A stretch of 64,000 nucleotides of DNA from positions 186,001 through 250,000 of the forward strand of contig CADCXC010000001.1 of NCBI GenBank assembly GCA_902806595.1, in the 5' to 3' direction. A model generated the notes under the pieces. That model saw only the letters and a program-made list of their open reading frames with translations. It was not told where the DNA came from and ran no database searches. Origin of the DNA: Pyrenopolyporus hunteri. Its lineage: Eukaryota; Ascomycota; Sordariomycetes; Xylariales; Hypoxylaceae. The stretch's first letter is position 1. Every line of letters starts with the position of its first letter. The position numbers and the translations under genes are program-made. Positions 11,785 through 23,773 of this stretch are shown here, piece by piece.

Positions 11785-12368
11785 CTTTCCCTTTCGAGAT
11801 TGCATATTCCTATATCATACATAATATACAGAAGATGTAACTACTGCCTATCGGATGCCCCATGATGGTGTTAGCTAACCATCATTCTCAATTATTCTAG
11901 ATTAACCGACCGCTTTAGGCCTCGGGGATAGTAGCCTCTGAGTACCTTAGGTAGTCAGTGTACTCACTAGGCAGCTTTGATCACCATTCAAAAGATTTTC
12001 ATCATGAACTAATTATAATATACGGGAAAAAGTCAGTCTACGCATCAGGTCCCCCTAGCCGACCGAAGCATCGAATGCAGAGAGTCAGAATTGTCCCGAT
12101 TGGTATGATTGGATGGGTCCCACGACCATTTTCTCTAAGGGGTTACATCAAGCAATGAATGTGAAAAGACGACGCAAAATTTAAAAATAGAGAAGATCTC
12201 AGTGTAAACCGACCGTAAACGCGAAAACAAAGTGGGTATCATTGTCTATCGACCTTCCCGTGTTTTATTTTCCATGTCCGATCTGTATCCCAAGCCCCTG
12301 TGCCCCAATTTCTTACCGTTACTTGTACAGCTTAAGATGTCACAGAGAGCAGGACATGGGCCGCTTTT
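11785..12368. other. Convergent intergenic region
   Basis: Lies between the 3' ends of two convergent genes. No coding signal is seen. It should hold both poly(A) regions; no distinctive motif stands out. Confidence 0.5.
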
Positions 12369-14071
12369 CTAAGGCTTGCTTTTGATTTCGCGATCGGGGT
12401 CCGCGGACCCGGCCGGAAGTGGCGAGCAGCGTTCGATTCGTTCATCCGAAACCATAGTCGTTCTGCTCTCATCCTTCGGTCCCAGACCAAGAGTCTTACT
12501 TTCTATGTTCTGGGGTTCGCGACAGCATTCCTCGTCGCGGATACACTCATTAGGGATAGGCGCCACCACCGATATTATATTCCTTGAATTCTTTTGAAAC
12601 CTCCTTGGGATGAATGCTTTGAACATTGTTTTCCGAAATGTCCGCGTCGTCCCGAACACGATAAAAACCTACAGCATTGTATGTCAGCGCATGGGAAACC
12701 AGACCTATCGACGGACTTCTTCGTCAACCGAACTTTGACCTTGCCCTTAAGGTCACGCTCACTGCTGATTGTAACAACCAAAACCAATAGCGATACAGAC
12801 TCAACTTACGAGGATACTTGTTGAGACACCCGGTAGAAAGAGTAGAAAGTCGTTCTTGGCCCTCCCTGCTGATAAGTCGGCAGATTCGCCTAGTCTTTCC
12901 TTGGTTTTGTGGTTCGATAACTGTGATAGCTCCAAGAGGATCGTGACCAACTGGAATACCCCCAGAACAACAAAGGCAATCGAGAATCGCAACACTAACC
13001 AACGATCGTATATGCTTTCGCGGCCATCGCCCCGGTCAAGCACATTGATGATTTCCCCGCCTGACTCTTGCGATCTTCTCGAAAACAAGTAGCGGGCGTT
13101 CCACGAAACGAGTCGACGCCGGGTATAGATATACTTGACTAGGATCGCTATTAAGAGGACGCTGCCGATTGTGAGGCTGATCATAACTATGTATGTGTTA
13201 TACTGGACTGCCCCTTAGGGATGACGGAGTAGAGGAGGACGCATACTATTGAAGTTGGCTAGTATTAGGAAGGCCACATGCGAACCCTGGACGGAGTGCA
13301 GACGTAGGAGGCCTATTAGAAGCGCAGGTAGAGCAACAGCCACAGCTTTTGCCAATTGACTGGCTCTTTGGCTAATGCGCCGGAAGGTTGTCAAATTCGT
13401 GAGCTTGAAGACGGTTCGTGTGAGCGCTATGGCCCAGAAGAGGGTGAGCGTCGCTTCCACATTGTAAGTGTAGTATTCTAGTCACGATATCAGCGGTGTC
13501 CCACGCCCGACTCGAGGATGCAATATCTGACGTATATAGAAAAGAACTAGATCTAAGCCGACGGACGGCCCCGCGATAACGATTTCGGGACAGTTAACAT
13601 GGCCGATAGTGTATTCGTACTGCGCAACTTTCACATCTCTCCACCAGATCAGCGTATGGAACTGCTGTATGATGCTTGCGACGGTGCCTAGAAGCGTAAA
13701 ATAAGAGAGAAGCGCGACATCTAAAGGGAGTTATCGAATTAGTCTGCGTTTTGGAGGGGGTTTCCGGGTCTGGCAATCACGTACAGCTATCCCTCCCATG
13801 ATGCGTCCATACAAGCCAGATCATGAGAGAACTAGCGCCGAAGCACAAGAAGGAGTAAAGAAGAACCACGACGGCAATGCCAACTACCTCATGAAGTAGT
13901 TGAACCACCATGTCGAGTTGGCGAGCCGCGGGTGAGACATTGAGGCCGTCGAAATAGACTCAACATGCAGAAAGGCATAAAATAAAATATCAGACTCACT
14001 AGGAAAATAAGCTCTTCTACCGAGGGAATTCTGGCCCGCTATCCACTGACTTGATGTGACGAGTTAAGCAT
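12369..14071 (-). CDS. Fungal seven-transmembrane (GPCR-like) membrane protein, 5' end unresolved
   Basis: Five minus-strand exons are well supported: 13958-13785, 13720-13532, 13477-13247, 13186-12810 and 12668-12369, with introns of 64, 54, 60 and 141 nt. Together they encode 422 residues with about seven hydrophobic helices: one in the first exon (GIAVVVLLYSFLCFGAS), then LLSYFTLLGTVASIIQ, GLDLVLFYIQYY, LTLFWAIALT and others. They close with LLFLPGVSTSILVFIVFGTTRTFR and a polar cytoplasmic tail. The topology suggests a receptor-like protein of a poorly characterised fungal family. A probable first exon from ATG 14071 reads RIPSVEELIFL, but an in-frame TAG sits at 14041-14039 and the junction to 13958 needs a weak donor. 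The gene may be a pseudogene or start elsewhere. Function unknown. Confidence 0.65.
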
Positions 14072-16658
14072 TGCCGCCGGCTCTAGACGCCAAGACGCTG
14101 GTGCTGTCACCGTTACAATCCACTTCGGGTATGTTACCGAGATAGTCCGCGGGAGATTCTCAACGTTCCCGCGTGGGGAGAGGCCTCACCTAGTTGGGAT
14201 CTACGGAGCTTGAAGAGCTCGATGCGGACTAAAGGTTACATATGAGAAGAACTCGACCAGCCAGTGGCTAATGTGAAGCGGGATACCGGCGGCGTTATAG
14301 CCGCTCGCCGAGCGCCCGATGGCGATGAAACCCCACTACACGAACTTCTCTGGTGAAGAGCTTTTAGACAATACCTTGACGGAAGATGGCGAATTTCTCG
14401 GTTGCAGTTAATTTAGATTGATCCCGCGGCGGATCTGGAACCATTGATGCCATTATATTCAGTTTCGGATTAGCTCGAGGCGGCGAATATATCTACGCTT
14501 ACTACAACCAGGGCCCCTGCTTCAAAGATCGCTGGTTTAAATGATCGCCTATGCGTGTTAATAAGTCAATCGGGTCTGAGGATGGGCGAGCCCGGTTTTC
14601 AGGATTGACACCTAAGAGGTCGATTTAAAATACAATCTACCTATCGATGGTGCAAGATCTTATTAGGGGGGCAAGGGGGGTATACCGATCAGCTTTCCGC
14701 AAACGACTTCACAGTGCTGCGCGGGTCTCTTAGGGCACGATCCAACATTTTCACCCGACGATTCATATGAGATTGGTATATAAGTAGGTAGTAGGCAACT
14801 AACGGATATTTTACGTTCATGACCTCAAAAATCTCACGTTGGGTTTATCCCGTCGCATCGAAATATCGATTTGCCTCATTAGGTGATCGAAGCAGGATAC
14901 CCGAACAATGACCAGATTAGTAAGTTAGGTAAAGAATATTCAACCCTTAGGTAGTTAGGCAGGGTGAAACCTGACGCATATTGGCCACGATCACCGCTAA
15001 GCCTTAGCAGGGAGGTACCCGTTTACCTTCGGCGATTTTTCACTTGGCAAATACTATAAGATCCTCTCAGAACATGCCCCCAAAGTAGTGACGTGACGAT
15101 ATAAGTAGCCAGTACTGATTGCTTTACAGTCCTACATATAGGTTTCAATAGCCAGGAAGCAGCAGATAAGAGACGTGTACACGGTCGACTAGCAAATGAG
15201 TTTCCATCTTAGGTAGTCGGAAAGGGGTACATGAAGATGACAAGTAATTGTGATGGCAAATTCTTATTGGAAATGAATTCGCTAATCGCAACTCAGGATC
15301 ATCAACAGTCGCTTTTAAGCAGTTGTGAATAATCGAGCGTAGTGGTATCGGTTACGTACTTTGACATTTGTTGAGCATGGCGCTCAGACGCCCTTGAATA
15401 GGATCAAGACGTATGGGCCATACAGACTGCCGACACAAATTCAATTGACATGTATAGTACCTACCTAGCCATCTTAACGTACTTATATCCCTATATTGAA
15501 TGAGATAAGGTTGCCCTATAAGATTGTAAATATTTATTATCAACGTGTAATATTGTAACTAGGTCCGAGGACGTCCTTTTTCGTGAATTTGGGGGGGGGG
15601 CACCACGAGGAAGTACGCAGTTGGTATACCAATTCCCCAAGACAACAATGGAAATTATGCCACCGTAGCAGGCGGAAGACGGAATAAATCCATAAAACCT
15701 CAAGATAAAACCAGGTACGCCCTCTATCACCCCCACGTCTTTCCCTCCTCCCAGTGATTTGAAGCGCGTAGCATCTACTGGGTGGTATCACGGCTACTCT
15801 GGGGTGCAGAGACGAAAGTGAAAGCCGTCTCACACCTTCCTCTTATGGATGGATTTGTTCATATACCTAATTTTTGCCACTTATAGCCCGCCATCGTCGA
15901 GGTTGAGAAGATGAATACTAGGAGTTTCTCAAATAGTTATTGAGTGTAAAGATGTGTTCATGACTCGACGTAGCATCTACCCACCTAATATTGCTATCGG
16001 AGATGACCATATTCCTAGTTTGCCCGTTTGCCTAACACTGCATGTTCCCTCGGGATTCTGACGCAGGGGTTACCGTGCTCTTGGTAAGTCTTGCGAGTGA
16101 ATAGAAATTCACACATCGGGAATAAGCATTCAGGGGTGTACGGCAGCCGCTATGTACGCTCGAAGACTGTCGGAAATAGAGGCACTGGCCCGAAAATCGG
16201 TAGTTCCTCTACCGGCAGTTGCACAAGCAACATACGGTAGGGGTAGGAGACGACTACTCTATCCAAACTAGGAGCCCGCGCAGCCAACAATACCGCAGAG
16301 TCTATACGAGCGCTTTCGTTGAATAGAAAAATTCAGCACGCGATTTTCCGAACTGCATTGTGTTAATTTATAACTCAAACCCCGGTCGACTACCATTGAG
16401 GAGACGGGAATCAAATTTTAACTAAACATCACAGCTGCATCCAGCGCAGCTAATCTCTAGTCGTCTTCATACTATTTTACAGTTAAAGAAATGGGCTCTA
16501 AGTCATTCTCTAGCCCCGGCGCCGTAGAAAGAATTCCGAGCCTAGGAGTTCATATCCGAGAAATCTTAACCGATCTTATACAGTTTTCAGAGGGGTCTAT
16601 CGCCGTAACGTTAAGGAACCCGCAGTCATCGTAATGGATTCCGTCTGTTTCAGGTCTC
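14072..16658. other. 2.6 kb gene-poor stretch
   Basis: No exon, tRNA or transposon remnant could be supported on either strand. A run of ten G lies at 15591-15600, and there are scattered CTAGG/TAGGTAG tracts (for example near 14945 and 15460). The open frames here are short and lack domains. This may be old, mutated repeat DNA. Confidence 0.45.
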
Positions 16659-18447
16659 TTATTTAACGCCCTTGGCGATCTCAACGACATCAGCCCACTC
16701 TTGAGGCCTATAACGGCCGCCTTCGTAAGAGCTGTTCAGGTATACTTCAGCCTCCTTTGCCCAGGTCAGGAGTTGTTCCTCTGCGCCCCACTCTCCCATC
16801 GCCATCAAGCCGACCGGCAGCTTTCCCTCGCCTTGTTCGGGGTCCACATAGCCAACCGGTGCGGTCACCGCGGGACAGCCCGTCGAGTTCGCTAGCCAGA
16901 TGTACATCATGTTGCGGATTGTCAAGTTTCCGTCGCTGAACCCGTAGGCCTGGTCGCCGGGGTGGATCTTCCAGCCGGCCTCCGGGCATGTAGGAGTCAC
17001 CACTAGCATGCCTGGGTGTTTCTTCCATAGGAATGCAAGGTGCTCCATGAGTAAGCCCCTTAGCTGCCCATACTTGATCATGTCGGCGCCCGATGTGCAT
17101 GAAGCCACGGACAGTAGAAGTTGGTTGCAGTGGTTGAGGGTCGGGAGGGGCCGCAGCGGGTCTGCAGCGCGCGATATTTGGTGGTCGAGACCTTCGGTGA
17201 GTGCCCATGCGCTGTGGGCATATTGGCCTTCCTGTATGTACGGGATAGTAATATCGACGACCTCATAACCTAGATTATCCGCGAAGTAGGATATAGCCTT
17301 CCTCGTGGTTTCTAGGACGCCAGGGGACGCTTGATCGAACCAATCCCGGTAGATTCCAATTGTCTTCTTGGCAGTAGGGCTAGGTGGAACTGATAACGCA
17401 AAGGAGCCCTGCACTGGATCGTCGGGATTTTGCGCCGACACTATGAAAACCCGAGTTAGCATGCGTGCACACTTAGTTTGGGACTCAACTTCGGCTGTGG
17501 ATCGTGAGGCTTTCTAAGCGAGTCCGCAACGCCGATCTCTGGTGAGGGGTGGGATCCCGGATGGAAAGCGGGTTGTATGGACCTCAGAACAGATGGGATG
17601 TATACTCACTAATTCGATACGCGATAGCTAAGTCGTTAGCCGTTGCGGCTAGAGGACCAATAACACATATAGAGGACTTCATCGTGTATGTTCGATGTAG
17701 GGTAGGTTTCAGTCCGTAAGCACCGCAAAATGAGGAGGGAACGCGAATGCTACCTCCCGCATCGGTACCAATCGAGATAGGCACCAAGCCGGCGGAGATG
17801 GACGAGCCCCCGCCGGAGGAAGAGCCGCCTGGGTAGTAGGATTTATTGTTCCAGTTTATGGGAGTACCCCATCGCGGATTGCACCCGGTAATATCTGATC
17901 CAAGCTCGTGCATTGCCTGCTTGCCGACAACGATAGCGCCGGCTTCCTCTAACTGAGCTACCGGCCAAAGCGTGCTAGTGGCGGGTTTGAAGGCGGGGTT
18001 GGACGGATCGAAGGATAATCCTACATGGGACACGTATCCCTCGACGTCTGTATCATCCTTGACCCCGATCGGCACTCCGTCAAGAACGCTTAAAGGTTGG
18101 CCAGCAGCGTAGCGTTCTGTCGACTTCGTTGCTGCTGCAAGGACAAGGTCCTCCCTCGTAACGGACCAAGCCGATTCATATTTGGCTGGAGGGTTTTGAC
18201 CGCGAGAGATGAGCGGAAGAAGAGCCTTAGCCACCTGGAGGGGGGTCAATTTCCCGGTTTTAAAAAGCTCGTGGTAATCAGCAGCGGAATAGAAACGACC
18301 AGCTAAGCCATCTGGCTGTCGTTCATAGAGTTCGGGCGTGATTTCGGCCTTGCTTTGGACGACGCCATCGGCCACGAGTGGAGTCACGATGGGCTATTCA
18401 TTCGGTCAATAACTTAGCATGAGATCGGAATTTGAGGTGAGCATACT
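16659..18447 (-). CDS. Amidase (amidase signature family)
   Basis: The two main exons are 18387-17610 and 17440-16659 (intron 169 nt, GTGAGT/CATAG), giving the frame RIMSAQNPDDPVQGSF across the junction. Counting from 18387, the Ser-cisSer-Lys triad is visible: Lys110 in GVPIGVKDD, the Ser cluster near 189-191 in PGGSSSGGG, and Ser213 in GTDAGGSIRVPS. This is the glutamyl-tRNA amidotransferase A-like fold, hydrolysing amide bonds; the substrate is unknown. The 18387 codon is GTG, and TAG lies just upstream in frame. That TAG fits a splice acceptor, and a good upstream exon ends at 18447 (donor GTATGC), reading VTWTNAKFG and YDWRLQ. Its ATG was not found. About 519 aa are supported plus this extension. 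Confidence 0.85.
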
Positions 18448-19408
18448 TGAAGACGCCAGTCGTACTGATTTAGCCCCGGAATGTCTCTTATGCAACCAAA
18501 CTTGGCGTTTGTCCAGGTGACCTTGGCGACGGCTGAGGAATAACTGACCCTATTCGTTATGAGTGACGGCTTGTAAGCAAGAGAGACATGCGCCTAGATG
18601 GCTTCGCTTACAGCTTCGACGCAATGACCAAGGACCATCCCCGAAGCACAGGGTTCTTATCTTCGGTCGGGGTGTATGCAGTTTTCGGACCTTCTTTGGC
18701 ACGAGGATAGCCGGAGAATCGCTGCGTCGATGCCATTGTGGCGAACGGCGAAGACAGTTTCAGTTGTCCTGCGAGGCGCGTTGTAAGTCTGTAAGTTGTG
18801 AAGCCGTGAACTTCGAAAGGAAGGGAAACGTGAATAGGTAAGGTAGGTACCTAGGTATGTAGGTAGGTACGTACGTACGTACGCAGCAAGCCGTAGCGGT
18901 ACCTCGGCACCGGGGAAACTCCGCTAAATACCAGACTAGGGTAAGAAGCTTCAGGGGTGCATCCCGCCTAAACCGTGCAGCCACAAGGAACGGAAGCCAC
19001 AGCACAGGGGTAGTCTAGGGCCAGCTGTAAGGGACGACGGCTCTAAACCCACCTCCCTCAGGTGGTACTTTAGTAGTACTATCACGTACCTTAGGTACTT
19101 GTATGTAGGTACGTATGTACATATCACTCAGGTATGTTCCTATAAGGACGTGTAAGTGTTTACCTCTACTTATTCCAAGGGTTCTGCCAACGAAGAATTT
19201 AAGTACTATGCGTATTTCATCATGGCCCTCGAGCGAAGTAGGCATTAGTCAAATAGTATATCGAAGTCTTCAATATTATCCAAGCAAACATTCTGGTCTA
19301 TGAAGATGGGCACCCGCTCGCGCTAGAAGAATAACACATCGGGCAATCTGCGTCTTGTATTCCCACTTCCCATTCATCTTATCCTCAATAGTTTTTTCTC
19401 CTTCCCCT
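18448..19408. other. Intergenic with TAGGTACGTACG repeats
   Basis: The first 100 bases may hold the true 5' end of the amidase gene. A simple tract of TAGG, TAGGTACC and GTAC units runs at about 18837-18884, and a second at about 19090-19125. No other coding signal. Confidence 0.5.
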
Positions 19409-20236
19409 TTACCGCCATCCCAGGATCAGCAGTGCCGGAGAAAATTCTGGTAGCCGCTTCCACTGTCGAAGAATCCAAGGGTGATCGGGGTTGGTAGGGG
19501 CGGAAGTTGGGAATGCTGCTGTACCCTCCTCCTCGGTATATCCAGCTTGTAATAACCGGTCATAGTAACCACGGATCTCCTCCAGTATGATCTTATCTAG
19601 GCTCGACCTGAGAATGAGCTCGACGTCCTCACGTCGAGGAAAGACCGGGGACATCTCCTGATAACGTGCCCATGCCTTATAACCCTCGATTTTCCTCTGG
19701 TCTTCATCGCTGCATAGGTCGAGTATCGTCCCTTTACCCTTGTCTTGTTCTGTCATATCCGGCCGAAACTTGGGCCAATATGCGGTCTCGATCTGCTCCA
19801 CTATCATATAGACCAGCTTCACATTATGAAAGAGTCGACCCTCGATGAGGTCCTTGATGACAACCCTGACTTCGCCTTCAAAGTCGCCCGCGTTGATTGC
19901 CAATCTCTCGGCCGCGGAGAAGAACGGCTCCGGATTCGACAAAGGATATGGGTAGCCGCTATGAAGCTCGAGGATATCACGGGACGCGATGAACCACGTG
20001 GTGGTCTGGACGTCCTCAGCAGTTGGGAAGCCTCGTACAACCGAGTGATTCACGGCAACCTCGCGTGACTCTTGGCAGACGTGTGCAATCGTCGGCGGCA
20101 AAAGGCGCCAGCTCTCCCACGGAACGTTCTTGGCGAAGAGTTGGATACGACCTGTGGGAAGGGCGTGGGTCCAAATCAGACGTCTGATCTCCGTGGGCAG
20201 TCTTGGGAATTGTGGGAAGGTTTGGCGGCTTGACAT
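19409..20236 (-). CDS. 2EXR domain protein
   Basis: A single uninterrupted ORF of 275 aa. The N-terminus (about residues 7-40) reads FPQFPRLPTEIRRLIWTHAL, the hallmark of the fungal 2EXR domain (F..FP.LP.EIR..IW..A). The second conserved block IAHVCQESREVA is at about residues 50-62. Two EXR-like elements name the family. The remainder is polar and has no membrane segment or signal peptide. The family is expanded in filamentous ascomycetes and of unknown biochemical role; it resembles F-box-like recognition modules. No intron is needed. The ATG at 20236 places the domain at the usual extreme N-terminal position. Confidence 0.85.
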   Translation of the reverse strand: MSSRQTFPQFPRLPTEIRRLIWTHALPTGRIQLFAKNVPWESWRLLPPTIAHVCQESREVAVNHSVVRGFPTAEDVQTTTWFIASRDILELHSGYPYPLSNPEPFFSAAERLAINAGDFEGEVRVVIKDLIEGRLFHNVKLVYMIVEQIETAYWPKFRPDMTEQDKGKGTILDLCSDEDQRKIEGYKAWARYQEMSPVFPRREDVELILRSSLDKIILEEIRGYYDRLLQAGYTEEEGTAAFPTSAPTNPDHPWILRQWKRLPEFSPALLILGWR

Positions 20237-22181
20237 TTGCGTGCGTATAATCGCGTCTTGGGGGCTTTGCTGGATCTAGATAAGGGAAGCTAGTCGGCAA
20301 GCTAAAAGGCTCGGCGTCTTGAGTAGGCTTCTTCGACACAAAACGATTTGCCCGTGACCACTCTCGTCGCTAAAATTCGATGTGGTTGCTGCGAATTCGA
20401 CACTCAACATGACTATCGGGATGCACGGCTTCCACAGTCAGTATTTTATAGTTCCGACATCCGAAGCGGCAGCAAGAGAATCACTACCAGGGTTAGGTAA
20501 GGCACAATACGCTAGGTAGACGGGCGGCTCGGGCACCCGGGCATCCATCTGGGGCCCTGAGCGTCGATATATATCCATATCGAACAAGTATGACATGCAA
20601 GAGTTGGGGGCAGCATTCGACAGTCGTGATTGTACAACGACGGTTTCCATTGCGTAAGGCTGGCTGGCCAAACTGGGACGGATTCGAATTTGTGGATCCA
20701 GTAAAGGGCATTAGAATTGACGTGATTAGTTGGGCTGATCGCATCATTAGCTCGTTAGTGGCTCTCCAACGTTGGATGCCGCCATTCTACGCGAATTGAT
20801 GATATCTTCATCTGCCTTGGCAATAAGACACACCCTAGATGTTTAGCAGCAATTCTTCTCAGGACCAGTCATTCCACGGATATTTATCGCCCAACGGTAT
20901 CTGCTCGTCTCTGATAATCACCTTCTCCGCTCAAATACTATTTCTTTACATTCTCCGGGCCGTCACCAGCTTCTGTGGATTTCGTTCGTCCTAGAGTACT
21001 GTCGTCATCTTCCGCCTATCTTACCCAGAGATCTGTTTGGCAGGAATGAAGGCGGCATGACAGAAGATTATTCCACCTACTTCAACTCGCCGGAGCACGC
21101 CTAGTCGTCTGGACCACTCTGATATGTAATCAGATTTCAAATTATGCCGTGCGTAGATCGGCGTATGGACGGAGCCATCATTAGATTGTCCACTCTGTAA
21201 AGGATACATAAAGGCCAATATAATAGGCGTATATAGATCCCACTAACGAAGCCTCCCCACGACTCCTCGCTTTACATTCGTCTGCCCCAGCGGTAACGAT
21301 TTCATCCAGTGCCATGAATAGCCGCCCCTGTTAAGATATGTGGACTAGGTCGAGAATACCGGCTCTATACGTAAATTCTGACCGAAGTAAATAGACATGT
21401 TCACGAGCCCCAATTTCGGGAGTAAATGATCATGTTATTTCGGGCAGAACGCCACCGGAACCTGGAAAGAAGTCTTAGTCGGCGCGTCTTATATCAGTAT
21501 AGGTATTATATAGGTAGATCTTCCTCCGCTTATAGAAAAAAAATTCGTGTAGGAAATGGACATCGTTTAAGGTGCCTATTAAGTAAGTCCGTCATAAGTA
21601 AAGTTTTATTGTGAGCTTCGATATGTATGTGTATCTCGGACAACGCTAGTAAATAGAGTACTTTACGGTAGGTAACTAAATAGATAAATCCCGGATAGTT
21701 TCTGTGCAGTGCACGGGCCATCGGAGGAAGATCCGTAAAACTGTCTCAGCCACCGGACAATAAGCACCGCCACGGGTGAAAGCAGTGGGGGTACACGACA
21801 GAAAAAGGGGCAGGGGGTCAGGGTACTTGGGTAACACCGCTAGCGAACAACTCCGGCTCTCACTGAAGACCGTCAACCTAACAGGTCCCTAGGTACCTAC
21901 CTACTGCCTAATGGAGTTATAAAGGCTTAACTAGGACACAATTACGAAAGCGCTAATATCCCATTCGTCCCGCTAGGAGAGGGCAATTATTTTCTGTCTT
22001 AAACCTAAACACATTCGGTGTCGTTGGCCACCTGAGGCTAAGTAGTAACTATGGGCCTTGGAAAAGGAGTGAAATATACACCTTACGCAGCTCCTACAGA
22101 TACTGAAGCAATTTCCCTATTTCCAGATGACCTACTCCGTAATTCCCTCTCTTCATTGCGAGCTGACTCTTCCCTGGGTAC
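20237..22181. other. 1.9 kb intergenic
   Basis: Promoter side of the 2EXR gene and 3' side of the FAD oxidase gene. The open frames near 20438-20800 overlap on both strands and show no domain. A short CCTAGGTACCTACC tract lies near 21889-21903. Nothing else can be supported. Confidence 0.5.
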
Positions 22182-23773
22182 CTAGTCGAGGAGTTGCGTC
22201 GTGAACACGCCCGTTGGATCCCACTTCTTCTTCAGCGCTTTGAGCTTTTCAAGCTTACCGGCGCCGCGGAAGCGCAACTCGATTGGCCCCGTACGCGTGC
22301 TATTCTGGAAGTCTGCATATTCCGACCGGTCGGGGCCGCGCACGATCGTGATCGACTGTTCATCAAATTCATCCACCTTTTGGCGGTTCTTGGCGTCGGT
22401 ATGCCAAATAAGATTATTTCTACCCAAGTTTCACAGGTAATCAGCGCCATAGAGAGATTTTCGGAAGGGCGTATATAGATGCACTATTACTTACTGCCAA
22501 TACCTAATATCGTGAAGCGATGTGGCGGATTCGAACGCAGGTACCTTGGGGGGTCGTGAATCCCACTGGAAGTTAAAGCAGGTGCTAATAGCATCGGGGC
22601 ATTCTGCCACAAGATTCTTCCACACGTCGATAGTTTGCAGAAATCTGTCTATATCGAAGCGTCTCAACCCGACTATACTGAATCTCTTGAAACCGCCCTT
22701 GGCTGCAAGTGCTTCGCGGCCATCATTCGCATTCTGAATAGGGACCGGCCCACCGTTGGCAACCAACGGCCCTAAGTCGTATAAAGGCTTGTACGCTATC
22801 TTAGCGTCGTCCGGGTTTCCAGTATATCTCGCTGTGATGACCAAGGCTGGTTTCCGTGCTGGGGGAGGAGCCTGGACCATCATAAGACCCGCCGTCGCTT
22901 TGCTGCCGTCGTCCATCAGTACCTTCATGACTTCCGAGACTTCCCTGGCACGTTCCAAGGGGAACACGAAGGCTCCGACCCAGATTAAACCCTTGCCATT
23001 GCCGAGCTCAGCCAGAGGGGTAGCCTTGATGGTCAGCTCAGTAACGAGGCCAAAGAACTGCCCTGCTCCTCGGAGGGCGTAGAGGAGGTCTGGCTCGCTC
23101 TCCTCCGTGACGTTGATGATATTGCCCTTTGCATCGATCATCCGGGCCTCCAGGATCTGGTCCGATCCGAACCCAGTGATAGAAGTAGTATTGGATGCAC
23201 CCCCACCCAAAAGATACGGAATGGTGCCAATGGTGTTCCCATTCCCCAAGGCTAATCAATCAGTAGTTAATACTTTGTATAGATCCTTTCTAAACCAAGG
23301 TTTCTTGGGCGGATCTTACCTGTGAAGAAACCGGCGCCAGCTAAAGCGACAGCCACATCCTTGGTTAGAATACCTCCTCTGATCCTGGCTCTCTTTGCCG
23401 GAATGTCGATTTCAATGGATGAATATTTGCTCAAGTCGATAATTATCCCTTGCTCTCCGATTGTCGACCACTCACTATGACCCCCGCTCTTTGTGACAAA
23501 GGGCACTGATGATCGAGAAGCCCATTGAACCTATATAAGAAAAGTTTTAGTGTTGGTGTCTATATTAGGGCCACAAGACTCACATACTGTCTTCTGGATC
23601 TGTTCCTCAGATACGGGAAGCACAATAGCGCCAGGAGTTTGGCGGTCGATATCAGTCCAACGTTTTGCGTATTCTTGGAAGGCAGCGTTATTCTTGTTCA
23701 CCAGAATCTCAACTTCTACCCCTAGTTGAGCTTGTAGTTCATTGATCAGCTGGGGGGAGAGTTTGTTTGCCAT
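22182..23773 (-). CDS. BBE-type FAD-linked oxidoreductase
   Basis: Four exons on the minus strand: 23773-23588, 23530-23320, 23251-22495 and 22419-22182, total 1392 nt, 463 aa. Introns are 57, 68 and 75 nt. The start ATG has an ACCATGG context; an in-frame ATG four codons earlier (23785) is an alternative. The N-terminal PCMH FAD-binding domain has KSGGHSEWS, whose His80 is the family's 8-alpha-histidyl FAD link. Downstream comes YLLGGGASNTTSITGFGSD; no Cys is present there, so single (not bicovalent) attachment is expected. The C-terminal berberine-bridge motif region ends FRGAGKLEKLKALKKKWDPTGVF. There is no signal peptide, so it is likely cytosolic. Members oxidise alcohols, sugars or metabolites with O2; substrate unknown. 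No biosynthetic genes lie beside it. Confidence 0.9.

Noticed and set aside
12376..13092. Plus-strand frames over the seven-helix gene
   Set aside because: They cross the well-supported minus-strand exons and introns and have no domain.
16747..17208. 153-codon frame inside the amidase
   Set aside because: Out-of-frame shadow of the second amidase exon, which carries clear family similarity.
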